64,000 bases of DNA, from positions 62,001 through 126,000 of the forward strand of contig NZ_JAAVLW010000005.1 of the NCBI RefSeq assembly GCF_013114835.1. The letters are read 5' to 3'. Both the position numbers and the translations under genes were made by a program. Source of the DNA: Bradyrhizobium archetypum. GTDB lineage: Bacteria; Pseudomonadota; Alphaproteobacteria; Rhizobiales; Xanthobacteraceae. The number at the start of each line of letters is the position of its first letter. Position 1 is the stretch's first letter. This document shows positions 34,140 through 43,356 of the stretch, piece after piece. The notes beneath the pieces are model-generated. The model saw only the letters and a program-made list of their open reading frames with translations, made no database searches and was not told where the DNA came from.

Positions 34140-37007
34140 TTACGACGCCATCTTCAGCCGCTCCAGCGCTTCCTGCAGCTTTGCCTTGCGCGCGACCGCT
34201 GCCTCACGCTTTTCCTTTTCTTCCTCGACGATCTCTTCGGGCGCATTCGCCACGAATTTCTCGTTGCCGAGCTTGGCGTCGACGCGCTTGATGTCGGCGT
34301 CGGCCTTGACGATTTCCTTGTCGAGCCGGGCCTTCTCGGCCGAAAGATCGATCACGCCCTTGAGCGGCAGCGCCACGACCTCGCCGCGCACCAGCAACTG
34401 TACCGCGCCTTCCGGCGGCCGGTCGGCGTAGGTAATCTCGGCGAGCCGCGCCAACCGCTTGACGATGTCGTTCCAGCGCGCTGCGCGCTCCTTCGTTTCG
34501 GCAGATGCACCGGACAGCACCAGCGGGATCAGCGTGGCCGGCGGAATGTTCATTTCCGATTTCGCCGAGCGGATGGCGGTGACGAGATCAACCACCCAGC
34601 CGATCTCGGCCTCGGCCGCGGGATCGCTGAAATCGCCGGCATCGAGCGCGGCCATGGCCGGCGCGATCACAGGATCGCCGGGTCCCGCCATCGACATCGC
34701 GGCGATCTGCTCTGGCGTGACCGTACTCGCCTTGCGCGGCCATTCGGCCAGCACCAGGAGCTGATCGCGTTTCGCCGTCACCGCCCAGAGCTCTTCGGTG
34801 ATGAAGGGCATGAATGGATGCAGCAATTTGAGGATTTCGTCGCGCGCCCAGGCGATCATGGCGCGGGTTTCGGTTTTCGCCGCGCTCTCCTCGGCCATCA
34901 GCACCGGTTTTGCGAGTTCGAGATACCAGTCGCAATAGACGTTCCAGACGAAGCGATAGATCGCGTTCGCCGCATCGTTGAAGCGATAGAACTCGATCGC
35001 CTCGGTGACCTCCCGCGTGGCGCGCGAGGTTTCATGCGCGATCCAGCGGTTCAGCGTCTCCCTGGCATTCACAGGATCGAAGCCGTCTGGCTTCTCGCAG
35101 CCGTTCATCTCGGCAAAGCGGCAGGCGTTCCAGAGCTTGGTCGCGAAATTGCGATTGGTTTCGACCAGTTGCGGCGAGAGCTTGATGTCATGGTTAAGGG
35201 CCGCCCCGCGCGCCAGCGCAAAGCGCAGCGCGTCGGCGCCAAAATCGTCGATGACGCCGAGCGGATCGATGACGTTGCCTTTCGACTTCGACATCTTCGC
35301 GCCCTTCTCGTCGCGAACCAAGCGGTGGATATAGACGGTCGAGAACGGCGCGTCCTTCATGAAGTGCAGGCCCATCATCATCATTCGGGCGACCCAGAAG
35401 AAGATGATGTCCCATCCCGTGACGAGCACGTTGGTCGGGTAATAGCGCTTCACTTCCGGCGTTTCGTCGGGCCAGCCGAGCGTCGAGAACGGCCACAGGC
35501 CGGAGGAGAACCAGGTGTCGAGCACGTCCTCGTCGCGCGTGATGAAGCCTTCGCGCTTGGCCGGATCCTGCGCCATCTCGCGGCCCTGCTGCGGCGTGAT
35601 CACTTCCTGCTCGACGTAGTAGCCGAGCGCGTTGCCGACGGCTTCGTCTTCGGTCTCGGCGACGAACACCTTGCCGTCAGGCCCGTACCAGGCCGGGATC
35701 TGGTGGCCCCACCAGAGCTGGCGCGAGATGCACCAGGGCTGGATGTTTTCCATCCATTCGAAATAGGTCTTTTCCCAGTTCTTCGGCACGAAGCTGGTCG
35801 CGCCCGAGCGCACGGCGGCGATGGCCGGCTGCGCCATGGTCTTGGCGTCGACATACCACTGGTCGGTCAGATAGGGTTCGATGACGACGCCGGAGCGGTC
35901 GCCATGCGGCACCATGTGCGTGTTCGGCTCGATCTTCTCCAGGAAGCCGAAATCCTCCAGCCGCGCCACGATCTTCTTGCGCGCGGCGAAGCGGTCGACA
36001 TTGTGCAGCTCTTCCGCCAGCATCAGCGCGCCTTCGGGCAGGCCGCGCAGATAGTCCTCGTTGTCGACGAGGGCCATGCAGCCCTCGCGATCGAACACAT
36101 TGATCTGCGGGAGGCCGTGGCGTTTGCCGACCTCGAAGTCGTTGAAGTCGTGCGCCGGCGTGATCTTGACCGCGCCCGAACCCTTTTCGGGATCGGCGTA
36201 GTCGTCGCCGATGATCGGAATGCGGCGGCCGACCAGCGGCAGGATGACGTGCTGGCCGATCAGATGTCCGATCCGCTCGTTCTCCGGATGAATCGCGACG
36301 GCGGTGTCGCCGAGCATGGTCTCGGGCCGCGTCGTCGCGACAACAACAAACGTCGCGGGGTCGTCGGGGCTGAAGTTCTTGCCCTGGATCGGATAGCGCA
36401 GATACCACAGGCTGCCCTTGACCTCGACCTGCTGCACCTCGAGATCGGAGATCGCGGTGAGCAGTTTCGGGTCCCAGTTCACCAGCCGCTTGTCTTTGTA
36501 GATCAGGCCTTCGCGGTGCAGCTCGACGAACACTTTCGCGACCGCGCGCGAAAGCCCCTCGTCCATCGTAAAACGTTCGCGCGACCAGTCGCAGGAGGCG
36601 CCGAGGCGCTTCAACTGATTGACGATGGTGTCGCCGCTTTCCGCCTTCCACTGCCAGACACGTTCGAGGAATTTGGCGCGGCCAAGATCGCGGCGGCCCG
36701 GCTCCTGCCGTTCCATCAATTGCCGCTCGACCACCATCTGGGTGGCGATGCCGGCATGGTCGGTGCCCGGCTGCCACAGCACGTCGCGGCCGCGCATCCG
36801 CTCGAAGCGGCAGAGAATGTCCTGCAGCGTGTTGTTCAGCGCGTGGCCCATATGCAGCGAGCCCGTCACGTTCGGCGGCGGGATCACGATGGTGAACGGG
36901 GCGGCATCCCGCCGTTCGGGGCGGCCGGCCTTGAACGCGCCGCTCTCCTCCCAGATCCGGGACATGCGGCTCTCGATATCGGCGGGCTGGTAGTTTTTCT
37001 CGATCAT
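34140..37007 (-). CDS. valS: Valyl-tRNA synthetase
   Basis: A 955-residue class I aminoacyl-tRNA synthetase. The HIGH signature appears as SLHMGHALNNT near residue 50 and the KMSKS loop as KGAKMSKSKGNVIDPLG. The editing domain (ATTRPETMLGDTAVAIHP) clears misactivated threonine. The anticodon-binding helical domain and a C-terminal coiled coil (SAEKARLDKEIVKADAD and onward) that grips tRNA-Val are complete. The start MIEKNYQPADIESR is the family start. It is the last gene in the minus-strand order pcm-tolC-popZ-valS, a conserved synteny in Rhizobiales. Confidence 0.98.
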   Translation of the reverse strand: MIEKNYQPADIESRMSRIWEESGAFKAGRPERRDAAPFTIVIPPPNVTGSLHMGHALNNTLQDILCRFERMRGRDVLWQPGTDHAGIATQMVVERQLMERQEPGRRDLGRAKFLERVWQWKAESGDTIVNQLKRLGASCDWSRERFTMDEGLSRAVAKVFVELHREGLIYKDKRLVNWDPKLLTAISDLEVQQVEVKGSLWYLRYPIQGKNFSPDDPATFVVVATTRPETMLGDTAVAIHPENERIGHLIGQHVILPLVGRRIPIIGDDYADPEKGSGAVKITPAHDFNDFEVGKRHGLPQINVFDREGCMALVDNEDYLRGLPEGALMLAEELHNVDRFAARKKIVARLEDFGFLEKIEPNTHMVPHGDRSGVVIEPYLTDQWYVDAKTMAQPAIAAVRSGATSFVPKNWEKTYFEWMENIQPWCISRQLWWGHQIPAWYGPDGKVFVAETEDEAVGNALGYYVEQEVITPQQGREMAQDPAKREGFITRDEDVLDTWFSSGLWPFSTLGWPDETPEVKRYYPTNVLVTGWDIIFFWVARMMMMGLHFMKDAPFSTVYIHRLVRDEKGAKMSKSKGNVIDPLGVIDDFGADALRFALARGAALNHDIKLSPQLVETNRNFATKLWNACRFAEMNGCEKPDGFDPVNARETLNRWIAHETSRATREVTEAIEFYRFNDAANAIYRFVWNVYCDWYLELAKPVLMAEESAAKTETRAMIAWARDEILKLLHPFMPFITEELWAVTAKRDQLLVLAEWPRKASTVTPEQIAAMSMAGPGDPVIAPAMAALDAGDFSDPAAEAEIGWVVDLVTAIRSAKSEMNIPPATLIPLVLSGASAETKERAARWNDIVKRLARLAEITYADRPPEGAVQLLVRGEVVALPLKGVIDLSAEKARLDKEIVKADADIKRVDAKLGNEKFVANAPEEIVEEEKEKREAAVARKAKLQEALERLKMAS

Positions 37008-37244
37008 GACGATGCAATTGGGGATGATGGGCGCGCTCTCGAGCGATCCGTCGCCGGTCCGCCCAAAGAATACGCATCAAAACAACGTGGGTCCGCCGGG
37101 TTCAGATGGGATCGTCGCCGGACGGCCCCTAGAAAGCCGCCGCAGCGCCTCAAGTCAACCTGACAGGTCGATTTTGGAGCCGCCCAGCTCCGGTCCAGCC
37201 CGCAGAATCGGGACGCTCAAGCGACACCGAAGCTTGGTCGGGAA

Positions 37245-37952
37245 CTAGCGTCCGCGCGAAACCCGCTCGATTTCGGCCTTGACGATCCGCTCCACCAGTC
37301 CCGGCAAATTGTCATCGAGCCATGATTTCAGCATGGGTCGCAGCATTTCCTTGACCAGGTCCTCGAGCGTCCGCGCATTGTTGCTCAGCACGGTATTGGC
37401 CAGCGAGTTGAAGGCGGATTCCACGGCGGATACGGTCGAACGTGACAAAATCGGTTGCTGAGGTGGGCTATCGTAGGGCGGCGGCTCGTGGGCCGGTTGT
37501 CGGTTTCTGGACTCGCTGAATTCAATATCGTCCGCCGGCTCGATCTTGTTGAACGACGCAGCCGGTGGTGGTGGCGCCGGATCGGGCAACGCCATCTCGT
37601 CGGTAAGCTCGAACACGTCGGGCTCGGCCTCGGGCTGCGGCGCCGGCCTGATTTCGGCTTCCGGAGTTGCCGCATCGAGGCTCGCCAGCATCGCGTCGAT
37701 GTCGTCCTGGCTATTGCTGGCGGCCGGTGCTGGTGCAGGCGCGGGCGGCGGCGGAGCTGGGGCCGGCTTTGGCGCCGGCGCCGGCTTCGGAGCAATCGCC
37801 GATGGAGGAATATCCTTCATCACAGGCTTTGGCGGCGCGGCAGCCTCCGGCTTGACGGCCGCCGGCTTTGCCTCGTCGTCGGCAATGATGCGACGGATCG
37901 ACGCCAGAATCTCCTCCATCGAGGGCTCTTGGACCTTTGCAGGTTGCGTCAT
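37245..37952 (-). CDS. popZ: PopZ-like polar organizing protein (DUF2497)
   Basis: A 235-residue protein of the DUF2497 family. The N-terminal segment MEEILASIRRIIADDE is the conserved partner-binding helix. It is followed by a long Pro/Ala-rich disordered spacer (~30-150). The C-terminal oligomerisation helices are conserved (TLEDLVKEMLRPMLKSWLDD, LVERIVKAEIERVS). In Caulobacter PopZ forms polar condensates that anchor the chromosome and recruit cell-cycle kinases. ATG 37952 (MTQPAKVQ) fits the family; ATG 37964 adds four residues. It sits between tolC and valS, the typical position in this order. Confidence 0.9.
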   Translation of the reverse strand: MTQPAKVQEPSMEEILASIRRIIADDEAKPAAVKPEAAAPPKPVMKDIPPSAIAPKPAPAPKPAPAPPPPAPAPAPAASNSQDDIDAMLASLDAATPEAEIRPAPQPEAEPDVFELTDEMALPDPAPPPPAASFNKIEPADDIEFSESRNRQPAHEPPPYDSPPQQPILSRSTVSAVESAFNSLANTVLSNNARTLEDLVKEMLRPMLKSWLDDNLPGLVERIVKAEIERVSRGR

Positions 37953-38201
37953 CTCCGACTCCACATCGAAACCAATTTACACCAAAGCCACGAAGGAATT
38001 GCCGGTTCCGGATATGCAGGCCGGGCTTTTCACCGCACGGCCTGACTTGTCCCCAGATCAAGCCCGCCCGCTGCATCATGCCGGGGGGACCTATTCCCTC
38101 AAGGCAATCCGCCTCGCGTCCCTCGATGCAAGGACGCGGCGCGAATCGCTCAGCTCGCCCCGGAAACGGTACGTCATGGCCGCAAATGATTGCAAGCAAA
38201 G

Positions 38202-38226
38202 CGCCCGCCGCTTCAGGCGGCGGGCG
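38202..38226 (-). terminator. Hairpin downstream of tolC
   Basis: A perfect ten-base stem (CGCCCGCCGC at 38202-38211 and its complement at 38217-38226) around a five-base loop, 40 bases after the tolC stop. On the minus strand it is followed by CTTTGCTTG, a weak U-rich stretch. It fits a terminator between tolC and popZ. Confidence 0.65.
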
Positions 38227-38265
38227 ATGATATTCGTCCCGTGTTGCGCGAAATTCGCGCCGACG

Positions 38266-39714
38266 TCAGCGGCCGTCCGGCGTGCGAACGCCGGCCCAGC
38301 TGTCGCGCACCTGATGATAGTGCACGCTCGGGTCGTAGATCGTGGTCGGCAGGTTGAGCACCTGCGGCGACAGCCGCCCGACCTTGTCCAGCACCGAGTA
38401 TGATGCCACCACGCGATCGTGCTGCGCGGTGACCAGCGCGACGCGCGCGTTGACTAGCGCCTGCTGCGCGTTCAGCACGTCGAGTGTGGTGCGCTGTCCG
38501 GCCTTGGCTTCCTCGCGCACGCCGTTCAAGGCGATTTCGGACGCCTGCACCTGCGCCTGGGCAGAGGCGACCTGCGCCTTGCCGGCGACGAGTTGCCCCC
38601 ACGCCGTGACGACGTTGGCGCGGGTCTGGTCCCTCGTCTGATCGAGCACGAGACGTTGCTGCGCCAGCGTTTCCTTGGACTGGCGGATCAGCGAATATTC
38701 GGCGCCGCCCTGATAGACCGGAACGTTGAGCTGCGTGATCACGGATGCGCCGAACGAGCGGTATTGGATCAGGCTCTGCTCATAGGACTGCTGCACAGAG
38801 GCCTGCAGCGTGACCGTCGGCAACAGCGCACCTTCCGCCACCTTGACGTTCAGATAATTCGTGTCGATGCCGAACATCGCCGCGGTGACGTTCGGGTGTT
38901 GGATGAGACCCAGTTCGACGGCAGCCGGCAACGTCGATGGCAGGAAGCGGTCGACCGGCGAACCCGGTGCAAGGTTCGCCGGCTCGTTGCCGATGATGCG
39001 CCGGAAATTGGAACGCGTCGTCGTCAGATTGGCTTCGGCGGTCAGGAGCTGCGTCTTGCCGGCGGCGAGCTGGGCTTCCGACTGCGCAACGTCGGTGCGC
39101 GTGACTTCGCCGACGTTGAAGCGGTCGCGGGTCTGTTTCAGCGTCTGCTCCAGCACGCGCACGTTGCTCTTCTGCACCTCCACGATCGCCGAATCGCGCA
39201 GATAGTCCATGTAGATCGTGGCGGCGCTGAGCAGAACGCTCTGCTCCATGAATCGCAGCGCTTCCCGTGCGCCTGATACCTGGCTCTCCGCCGACCTGGT
39301 TCGGTTCGCGGTCTGCTGGCCGTTGAAGAGCGTCTGCGTGACGGTCCCGCCGATGCTGCGCGGCGCATTGGCGCCGACAATCGGGGTTTTCACGAGGCGG
39401 GTTGCGTCGCCGCCCTGCGTGCTCAGCGCGTCCGTGTACTGGACGCCCGCACTTGCCGTGACCGCGACTTTCGGCCGGTAGCCCGACAGGGCCTGCGGCA
39501 CTGCCTCATCCGTGACGCGCACCTGCGCGCGCTGTGCATTGAGCTGCGGATTGTTCTGATAGGCGCGCACCAGCGCTGCCTCGATCGTATCGGCTAAGAC
39601 GGGCGTCGGGCCCATGCACACTATTAGAAGGGCCGAAGCCGCGCCCCCGGCAAATGCCTTCACCCCACGCATCCCAAGCAATCCAATCATTTTTGGTCGC
39701 CGGTCCATGACCAT
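38266..39714 (-). CDS. tolC: TolC-family outer-membrane channel protein
   Basis: A 482-residue protein with a signal peptide (hydrophobic core FAGGAASALLIVCMG, cleavage likely after VLA-D near residue 42). Two repeats of the outer-membrane efflux fold follow (IEAALVRAYQNNPQLNAQR near the start; RQSKETLAQQRLVLDQTRDQ in the second half). The trimer forms the exit duct for type I secretion and tripartite efflux. It is a plausible partner for the RTX protein (31211) and for the EmrAB-like pump (11016), but this is not proven by linkage. The ATG at 39714 (MVMDRR) could shift to MDRR; both leave the signal peptide intact. Confidence 0.93.
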   Translation of the reverse strand: MVMDRRPKMIGLLGMRGVKAFAGGAASALLIVCMGPTPVLADTIEAALVRAYQNNPQLNAQRAQVRVTDEAVPQALSGYRPKVAVTASAGVQYTDALSTQGGDATRLVKTPIVGANAPRSIGGTVTQTLFNGQQTANRTRSAESQVSGAREALRFMEQSVLLSAATIYMDYLRDSAIVEVQKSNVRVLEQTLKQTRDRFNVGEVTRTDVAQSEAQLAAGKTQLLTAEANLTTTRSNFRRIIGNEPANLAPGSPVDRFLPSTLPAAVELGLIQHPNVTAAMFGIDTNYLNVKVAEGALLPTVTLQASVQQSYEQSLIQYRSFGASVITQLNVPVYQGGAEYSLIRQSKETLAQQRLVLDQTRDQTRANVVTAWGQLVAGKAQVASAQAQVQASEIALNGVREEAKAGQRTTLDVLNAQQALVNARVALVTAQHDRVVASYSVLDKVGRLSPQVLNLPTTIYDPSVHYHQVRDSWAGVRTPDGR

Positions 39715-39919
39715 GATGGCACACGATCATTAACCGAACGTCGCTTCACTCGAAGTGAGTCCCGGCTCACCTTAGTCCGCACATAGGCCGGACGGAACTA
39801 CCCTGTAAGTGTCCGCCGTCGAAACTCTTCACGTGGGGCAAACGGGCCACACTTCTGATTTCGAAGGGGATTTAGCCGGCCACGGCGGGCGAATATTGGG
39901 CGTGGAAAGGGCTGAAAGG

Positions 39920-40585
39920 CTAGAAAACGAAGGCTGGAACAAGTTCCATGCCGGGCAGCACCGGGGCAGCGGCATCGAACAGCGTCCGGTGGCCGAAATC
40001 GCCGTGCGAACAAGTCACGATGGAAGCCCGCGCCGGCCGCGCGGTCGCAAAAACGCCCACCAACCGGCCGCCGCTGCGCAGTTGCCTGTAGAGCCCTTCC
40101 GGCACGATCGCGGTGGCGCCGTTCAGCACGATGACATCATAGGGCGCGTTGGTGGGGTCACCCTCGGCCGGTGCCGCAGTTCGGACTGTGACATTTCCAT
40201 AGCCGTGGCGCGCCAGAATAGACTGCGCCTTCGTCGCTAGCGCCGAATCGCTTTCCGTCGCGGTCACCTGGGCGGCGAATCGAGCGATCACGGCGGCGGC
40301 GTAGCCGGTCGCGCAGCCGACCACCAGGACGCGGTCGGTCTCCTTGATTTCGGCCGCCTGCAGCATCTTCGCCAACACCGCCGGCTTGATCAGGTAGCGC
40401 TTGGCCGAGCCGCCCTCGCTGACGTCGAGATCGAGGTCCAGATAGGCCAGCGCCTGCTTGTTTTCGGGCACGAAATCCTCGCGCGGCACCGCCAGCATGG
40501 CATCGAGAATGCGGATATCGGTCACGTCGCTCGGACGCACCTGACCATCGACCATCTTCTGGCGTGCGGTCGCAAAACCGGACAT
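39920..40585 (-). CDS. Protein-L-isoaspartate O-methyltransferase family protein
   Basis: A 221-residue SAM-dependent methyltransferase of the PCMT family, which repairs damaged aspartates. It begins MSGFATARQKMVDGQVRPSD, a start shared by the alphaproteobacterial members. The SAM loop is VLVVGCATGYAAAVIARF, in which the usual G-x-G-S/T-G-Y is altered. Such diverged members may not methylate isoaspartate, so I do not use the symbol pcm. It precedes tolC on the same strand with about 205 bases between. The C-terminus ends ELVPAFVF as in relatives. Confidence 0.82.
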   Translation of the reverse strand: MSGFATARQKMVDGQVRPSDVTDIRILDAMLAVPREDFVPENKQALAYLDLDLDVSEGGSAKRYLIKPAVLAKMLQAAEIKETDRVLVVGCATGYAAAVIARFAAQVTATESDSALATKAQSILARHGYGNVTVRTAAPAEGDPTNAPYDVIVLNGATAIVPEGLYRQLRSGGRLVGVFATARPARASIVTCSHGDFGHRTLFDAAAPVLPGMELVPAFVF

Positions 40586-40727
40586 AGGCTAAGACCCCGA
40601 AAGCACACGGCGTTGCCGCCGAAACAGCTAAAAGTGGGCCATCTTTGGTACAGGCGCCGGCAAAACGCAACATGCCGGGGCCAGAGCCGTGAGCAACCGA
40701 AATGTGGGCGAGGCTGGTAGCTGTAAT

Positions 40728-40802
40728 TGGCTCCCCGGGCTGGATTCGAACCAGCGACCATTCGATTAACAGTCGAATGCTCTACCGCTGAGCTACCGAG
40801 GA
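40728..40802 (-). tRNA. tRNA-Asn (GTT)
   Basis: The minus strand reads TCCTCGG at the 5' end (40802), D-arm GTAGCTCAGCGGTAGAGC, anticodon loop CTGTTAATC with anticodon GTT, T-arm GGTTCGAATCC, acceptor 3' strand CCGGGGA, G discriminator and encoded CCA at 40728-40730. Acceptor pairs are complete with one U-G. All invariant positions are present. Confidence 0.97.
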
Positions 40803-41072
40803 ATAGCGAAACAAAGGTTCGCGAGCGGGGAGCGTATAACAAAGCCTTTCGGGCTTGCAAAGGACCAAATCGCAACCCGCCTGTTTGCTTGAAGCGGAGC
40901 GGGAAAGCCCCTGCGTCACAACGATTTGTCGGCGCTTTCGACCGCCCGGCATAGCGGGGCTGGAACCAGGACGGCGCCATTGCGTCATCCACAGGCCATG
41001 GATCGGGGGTCGCCAATTCGACTCAATCGGTCCTGAGGCTCCAGCCAAGCTGGGTTCATGGGAGCAGATTCG

Positions 41073-41252
41073 ATGCCAGCCATTGCAACGCACCCGATCC
41101 GCGCCGCCCCCTCGATCATCCCGAGCGAGATGCCCGCCATGAGCGACGACGAGTGCCTGCGTCGGCTCGCGCAAGCCGTTGAAGAGCATGATGCCGAGCA
41201 TCTGAACGAGGTCGCGCGGCTGATCGCCCGGCTCGCTGTCACGATCGAGTAG
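41073..41252 (+). CDS. Small hypothetical protein (59 aa)
   Basis: An ORF of 59 residues from ATG 41073 (GGGAG 11 bases upstream); an ATG at 41058 adds five residues. The sequence is MPAIATHPIRAAPSIIPSEM then a hydrophilic, helical, acidic C-terminal half (DDECLRRLAQAVEEHDAEHL, NEVARLIARLAVTIE). Codon third positions are strongly GC-rich, as in real genes here. The region is otherwise empty between tRNA-Asn and the convergent DUF1772 gene. I recognise no family; plausible but unproven gene. Confidence 0.5.
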   Translation: MPAIATHPIRAAPSIIPSEMPAMSDDECLRRLAQAVEEHDAEHLNEVARLIARLAVTIE

Positions 41253-41292
41253 TTCTTTACCCGAATTGGGCTGAGGTGATCGATCAGGCGCC

Positions 41293-41784
41293 CTACCTCG
41301 CCGCAATGGCCGCAATAAAGAGCGCGCAAGCCACCGTGGATGCGACTGTCCGTACGTGGTTCCACCACGTCCATTCCGTCAGATAGCGCGCCCATAGCGA
41401 TGCGGCCTCCTGGCTTGCCGGGTCCGTTGCGGCAAGCGCGTTGTTCAGCGGCACGTTGAAAATCATCGTGACCACGAACATGCCGAGCACATAGAGCGTG
41501 CCGCCGGCCAGCATCGCCATGGCGCCCGGCTCGCTCCAGCGAAAGATGGCGATCACCGCGAGCCCGGTGCTCGCCGCCGTCGTTCCCAGGAAGACCGGCA
41601 TGAACAGCGACTGCACGATCGTGACGTTGATCGCATTCATCGCCGCGATGCCCGCCGCCTGTCCGGTGCGGGCGAGCGCCGTCATGATGAAGGTCGAAAA
41701 CGCGAAGTAGAGGCCGGCGAGCAGTCCGCAGCCGACGGCCGAAAACCACAGCAGGCCCGTAATCAGCATCTGCAGCATGGTCAT
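41293..41784 (-). CDS. DUF1772 (anthrone-oxygenase-like) integral membrane protein
   Basis: A 163-residue protein with four hydrophobic helices (LLWFSAVGCGLLAGLYFAF; FMPVFLGTTAASTGLAVIAI; LAGGTLYVLGMFVVTMIF; VASTVACALFIAAI) and the family motif VPLNNALAATDP before the last helix, then WNHVRTVAS. ATG 41784 is chosen because its ATGA overlaps the stop of the upstream NAD(P)H-binding gene, with GGAGGGC as ribosome site. It belongs to the operon controlled by the divergent TetR regulator. Biochemical role of the family is unclear. Confidence 0.88.
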   Translation of the reverse strand: MTMLQMLITGLLWFSAVGCGLLAGLYFAFSTFIMTALARTGQAAGIAAMNAINVTIVQSLFMPVFLGTTAASTGLAVIAIFRWSEPGAMAMLAGGTLYVLGMFVVTMIFNVPLNNALAATDPASQEAASLWARYLTEWTWWNHVRTVASTVACALFIAAIAAR

Positions 41785-42602
41785 GCCCTCCACACGCCGG
41801 TTGCGGCGGTCCGGCGGGCATAATCGGAAAAGTCCCGCGCCGGACGGCCGAGCGCCTGCTCGACGCCGTGGGCAACGGCCGAGTTGCGCCCGTCGAGCAC
41901 GACGGTGAACAGCTCCAGCATCAGTTCGATGACGTCGCCGGGCACATGGGGCTGCATGGCGGCGGCAAATTGCTGTGGCGCGATCTGCCGGTACTGAATC
42001 GGCCGGCCCGCCGCGTGCTCGATCTCGTCCACAGCCTGCGCGAATGTCAGCGCGCGCGGGCCCGTCACCTCATAGACCTTGCCGGCATGATGTCGGTCTG
42101 TCAGCGCGGCGACCACGACCTCCGCGATGTCGTCGGCGTCGACGAACGGTTCCGGCACGGCGCCCGTCGGCAGCGCGATTTCACCGGCCAGCACGCCGTC
42201 GAGCAGATGGCCCTCGGAGAAATTCTGGTCGAACCAGCTCGCACGCACCATGGTCCAGGGAACGCCGGACTGCTGCAGTGCTGCCTCCGCCCGTTGCGCA
42301 CCCGGCTCGCCGCGCCCCGACAGCAGCACGACGCGCTCCAGCCCATTCGCGCGTGCCAATCGCCCCACTTCGGCGATCGCATCGCTGGCGCCCTCGACCG
42401 CAAGATCCGGCTGGTAGGTGACATAGGCCATCGAAACGCCGGCAAACGCGGCCGGCCATGTCTCGGCCCGGGTCCAATCGAACGGGACCGGCGCCGAACG
42501 CGATACCGGCCGCGTCGAAACCCTGCGCGCCTGCAGCAGCGCATTGACGCGCGCGCCGGTCTTGCCCGCGCCGCCGACGATCAGGATCGGGAGTTCTGGC
42601 AT
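41781..42602 (-). CDS. NAD(P)H-binding protein of the NmrA/SDR-a type
   Basis: A 273-residue atypical short-chain reductase from ATG 42602 (AAAGGATTACCC upstream). The N-terminal Rossmann motif is LPILIVGGAGKTGARVNALL, like NmrA and quinone-reductase-type proteins, and the body shows VVLLSGRGEPGAQRAEAALQ and VYEVTGPRALTFAQAVDEI. No Tyr-x-x-x-Lys active site is seen, as expected for this group; members sense or reduce NADPH-linked substrates such as quinones. It is the first gene of the pair with the DUF1772 protein and lies divergently to tetR, across two operator-like palindromes. Confidence 0.88.
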   Translation of the reverse strand: MPELPILIVGGAGKTGARVNALLQARRVSTRPVSRSAPVPFDWTRAETWPAAFAGVSMAYVTYQPDLAVEGASDAIAEVGRLARANGLERVVLLSGRGEPGAQRAEAALQQSGVPWTMVRASWFDQNFSEGHLLDGVLAGEIALPTGAVPEPFVDADDIAEVVVAALTDRHHAGKVYEVTGPRALTFAQAVDEIEHAAGRPIQYRQIAPQQFAAAMQPHVPGDVIELMLELFTVVLDGRNSAVAHGVEQALGRPARDFSDYARRTAATGVWRA

Positions 42603-42623
42603 GGGTAATCCTTTCTGGCTCGG

Positions 42624-42644
42624 AATACGAGAATATCTCGTATT
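42624..42644. promoter_or_regulatory. TetR operator 1 (perfect palindrome)
   Basis: AATACGAGA at 42624-42632 and TCTCGTATT at 42636-42644 are exact inverted repeats with a three-base spacer ATA. It lies 22 bases upstream of the NAD(P)H-binding gene, between the divergent promoters. The shape fits a TetR-family site. Confidence 0.75.
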
Positions 42645-42649
42645 TGCCA

Positions 42650-42670
42650 AACCCGATAAACTCTCGTATT
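42650..42670. promoter_or_regulatory. TetR operator 2 (one exact half-site)
   Basis: TCTCGTATT at 42662-42670 repeats the right half of operator 1 exactly. The left half AACCCGATA (42650-42658) matches at six of nine positions, with the same three-base spacer. The two operator centres are 26 bases apart. It lies 33 bases upstream of tetR. Confidence 0.65.
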
Positions 42671-42702
42671 AGCAACGTCAAGTCGCTTTTGTGTGAGGAC
42701 CC

Positions 42703-43356
42703 ATGCCAAAGGGAAAAGCCGGACCGAAGACGGCCGCCGCAGCCGCGCCCGCGCTGGCGCGCCTGGTCCCGACCCAGCAGCGCAGCCGCGAGCGGTTTGA
42801 AAAAATACTGGAATGCGCGGCCGAGCTGATGGCCGAGAAAGGCAGCGAAGACTTCCGCATGAGCGACGTCGTCGAGCGCAGCGGCGTGCCGTTCGGCTCG
42901 CTCTATCAATATTTTCCGGACAAGACAGCGATCATCGGCACGCTGGCGGAACGCTACAACGCGGTCGGCCGCGGCTGTGTCGGGCGCGATCTTGCCATGG
43001 TCAAGACCGTCCGGGATCTACATCCGGCGCTGTGCCGCATAACCGACAGCTACTATCAGATGTTCATGGATGTGCCGGTTATGCGCGACATCTGGCAGGC
43101 GACGCAGGCCGACCGCGCCCTGCAGAAACTCGACGAGGAGGATGGCGCCTATCTCGCCGGCCTGCTCGGCGACGCCTTGCGGCGGATCGCGCCTGATGCG
43201 CCTGCAGCCGCCCTCGCCTCGTTTTCCCAACTGATCATGACCCTGATCGCAGCGACCGTCCGCCACGCGATTACGCAAGACGTGAAAGAAGCGGCCCGTC
43301 TCCTGAATTTGTTCAAGCGGATGCTGCCGAAGAATCTGGCGGCGCTGGAGATCTAA
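42703..43356 (+). CDS. TetR-family transcriptional regulator
   Basis: A 217-residue repressor from ATG 42703 (GTGAGGACCC upstream). A Lys/Ala-rich N-terminal arm precedes the helix-turn-helix at about 25-80 (QQRSRERFEKILECAAELMA, then MSDVVERSGVPFGSLYQYFP). The helical ligand domain fills the rest. It is divergent from the NAD(P)H-binding/DUF1772 operon, with two matching palindromes in the shared 100-base intergenic region, so auto-repression and control of that operon are likely. The inducer is unknown. Confidence 0.92.
   Translation: MPKGKAGPKTAAAAAPALARLVPTQQRSRERFEKILECAAELMAEKGSEDFRMSDVVERSGVPFGSLYQYFPDKTAIIGTLAERYNAVGRGCVGRDLAMVKTVRDLHPALCRITDSYYQMFMDVPVMRDIWQATQADRALQKLDEEDGAYLAGLLGDALRRIAPDAPAAALASFSQLIMTLIAATVRHAITQDVKEAARLLNLFKRMLPKNLAALEI

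Noticed and set aside
34818..37163. 781-codon plus-strand frame across valS
   Set aside because: Antisense shadow of a clearly real synthetase gene; no motif and shadow-like composition.
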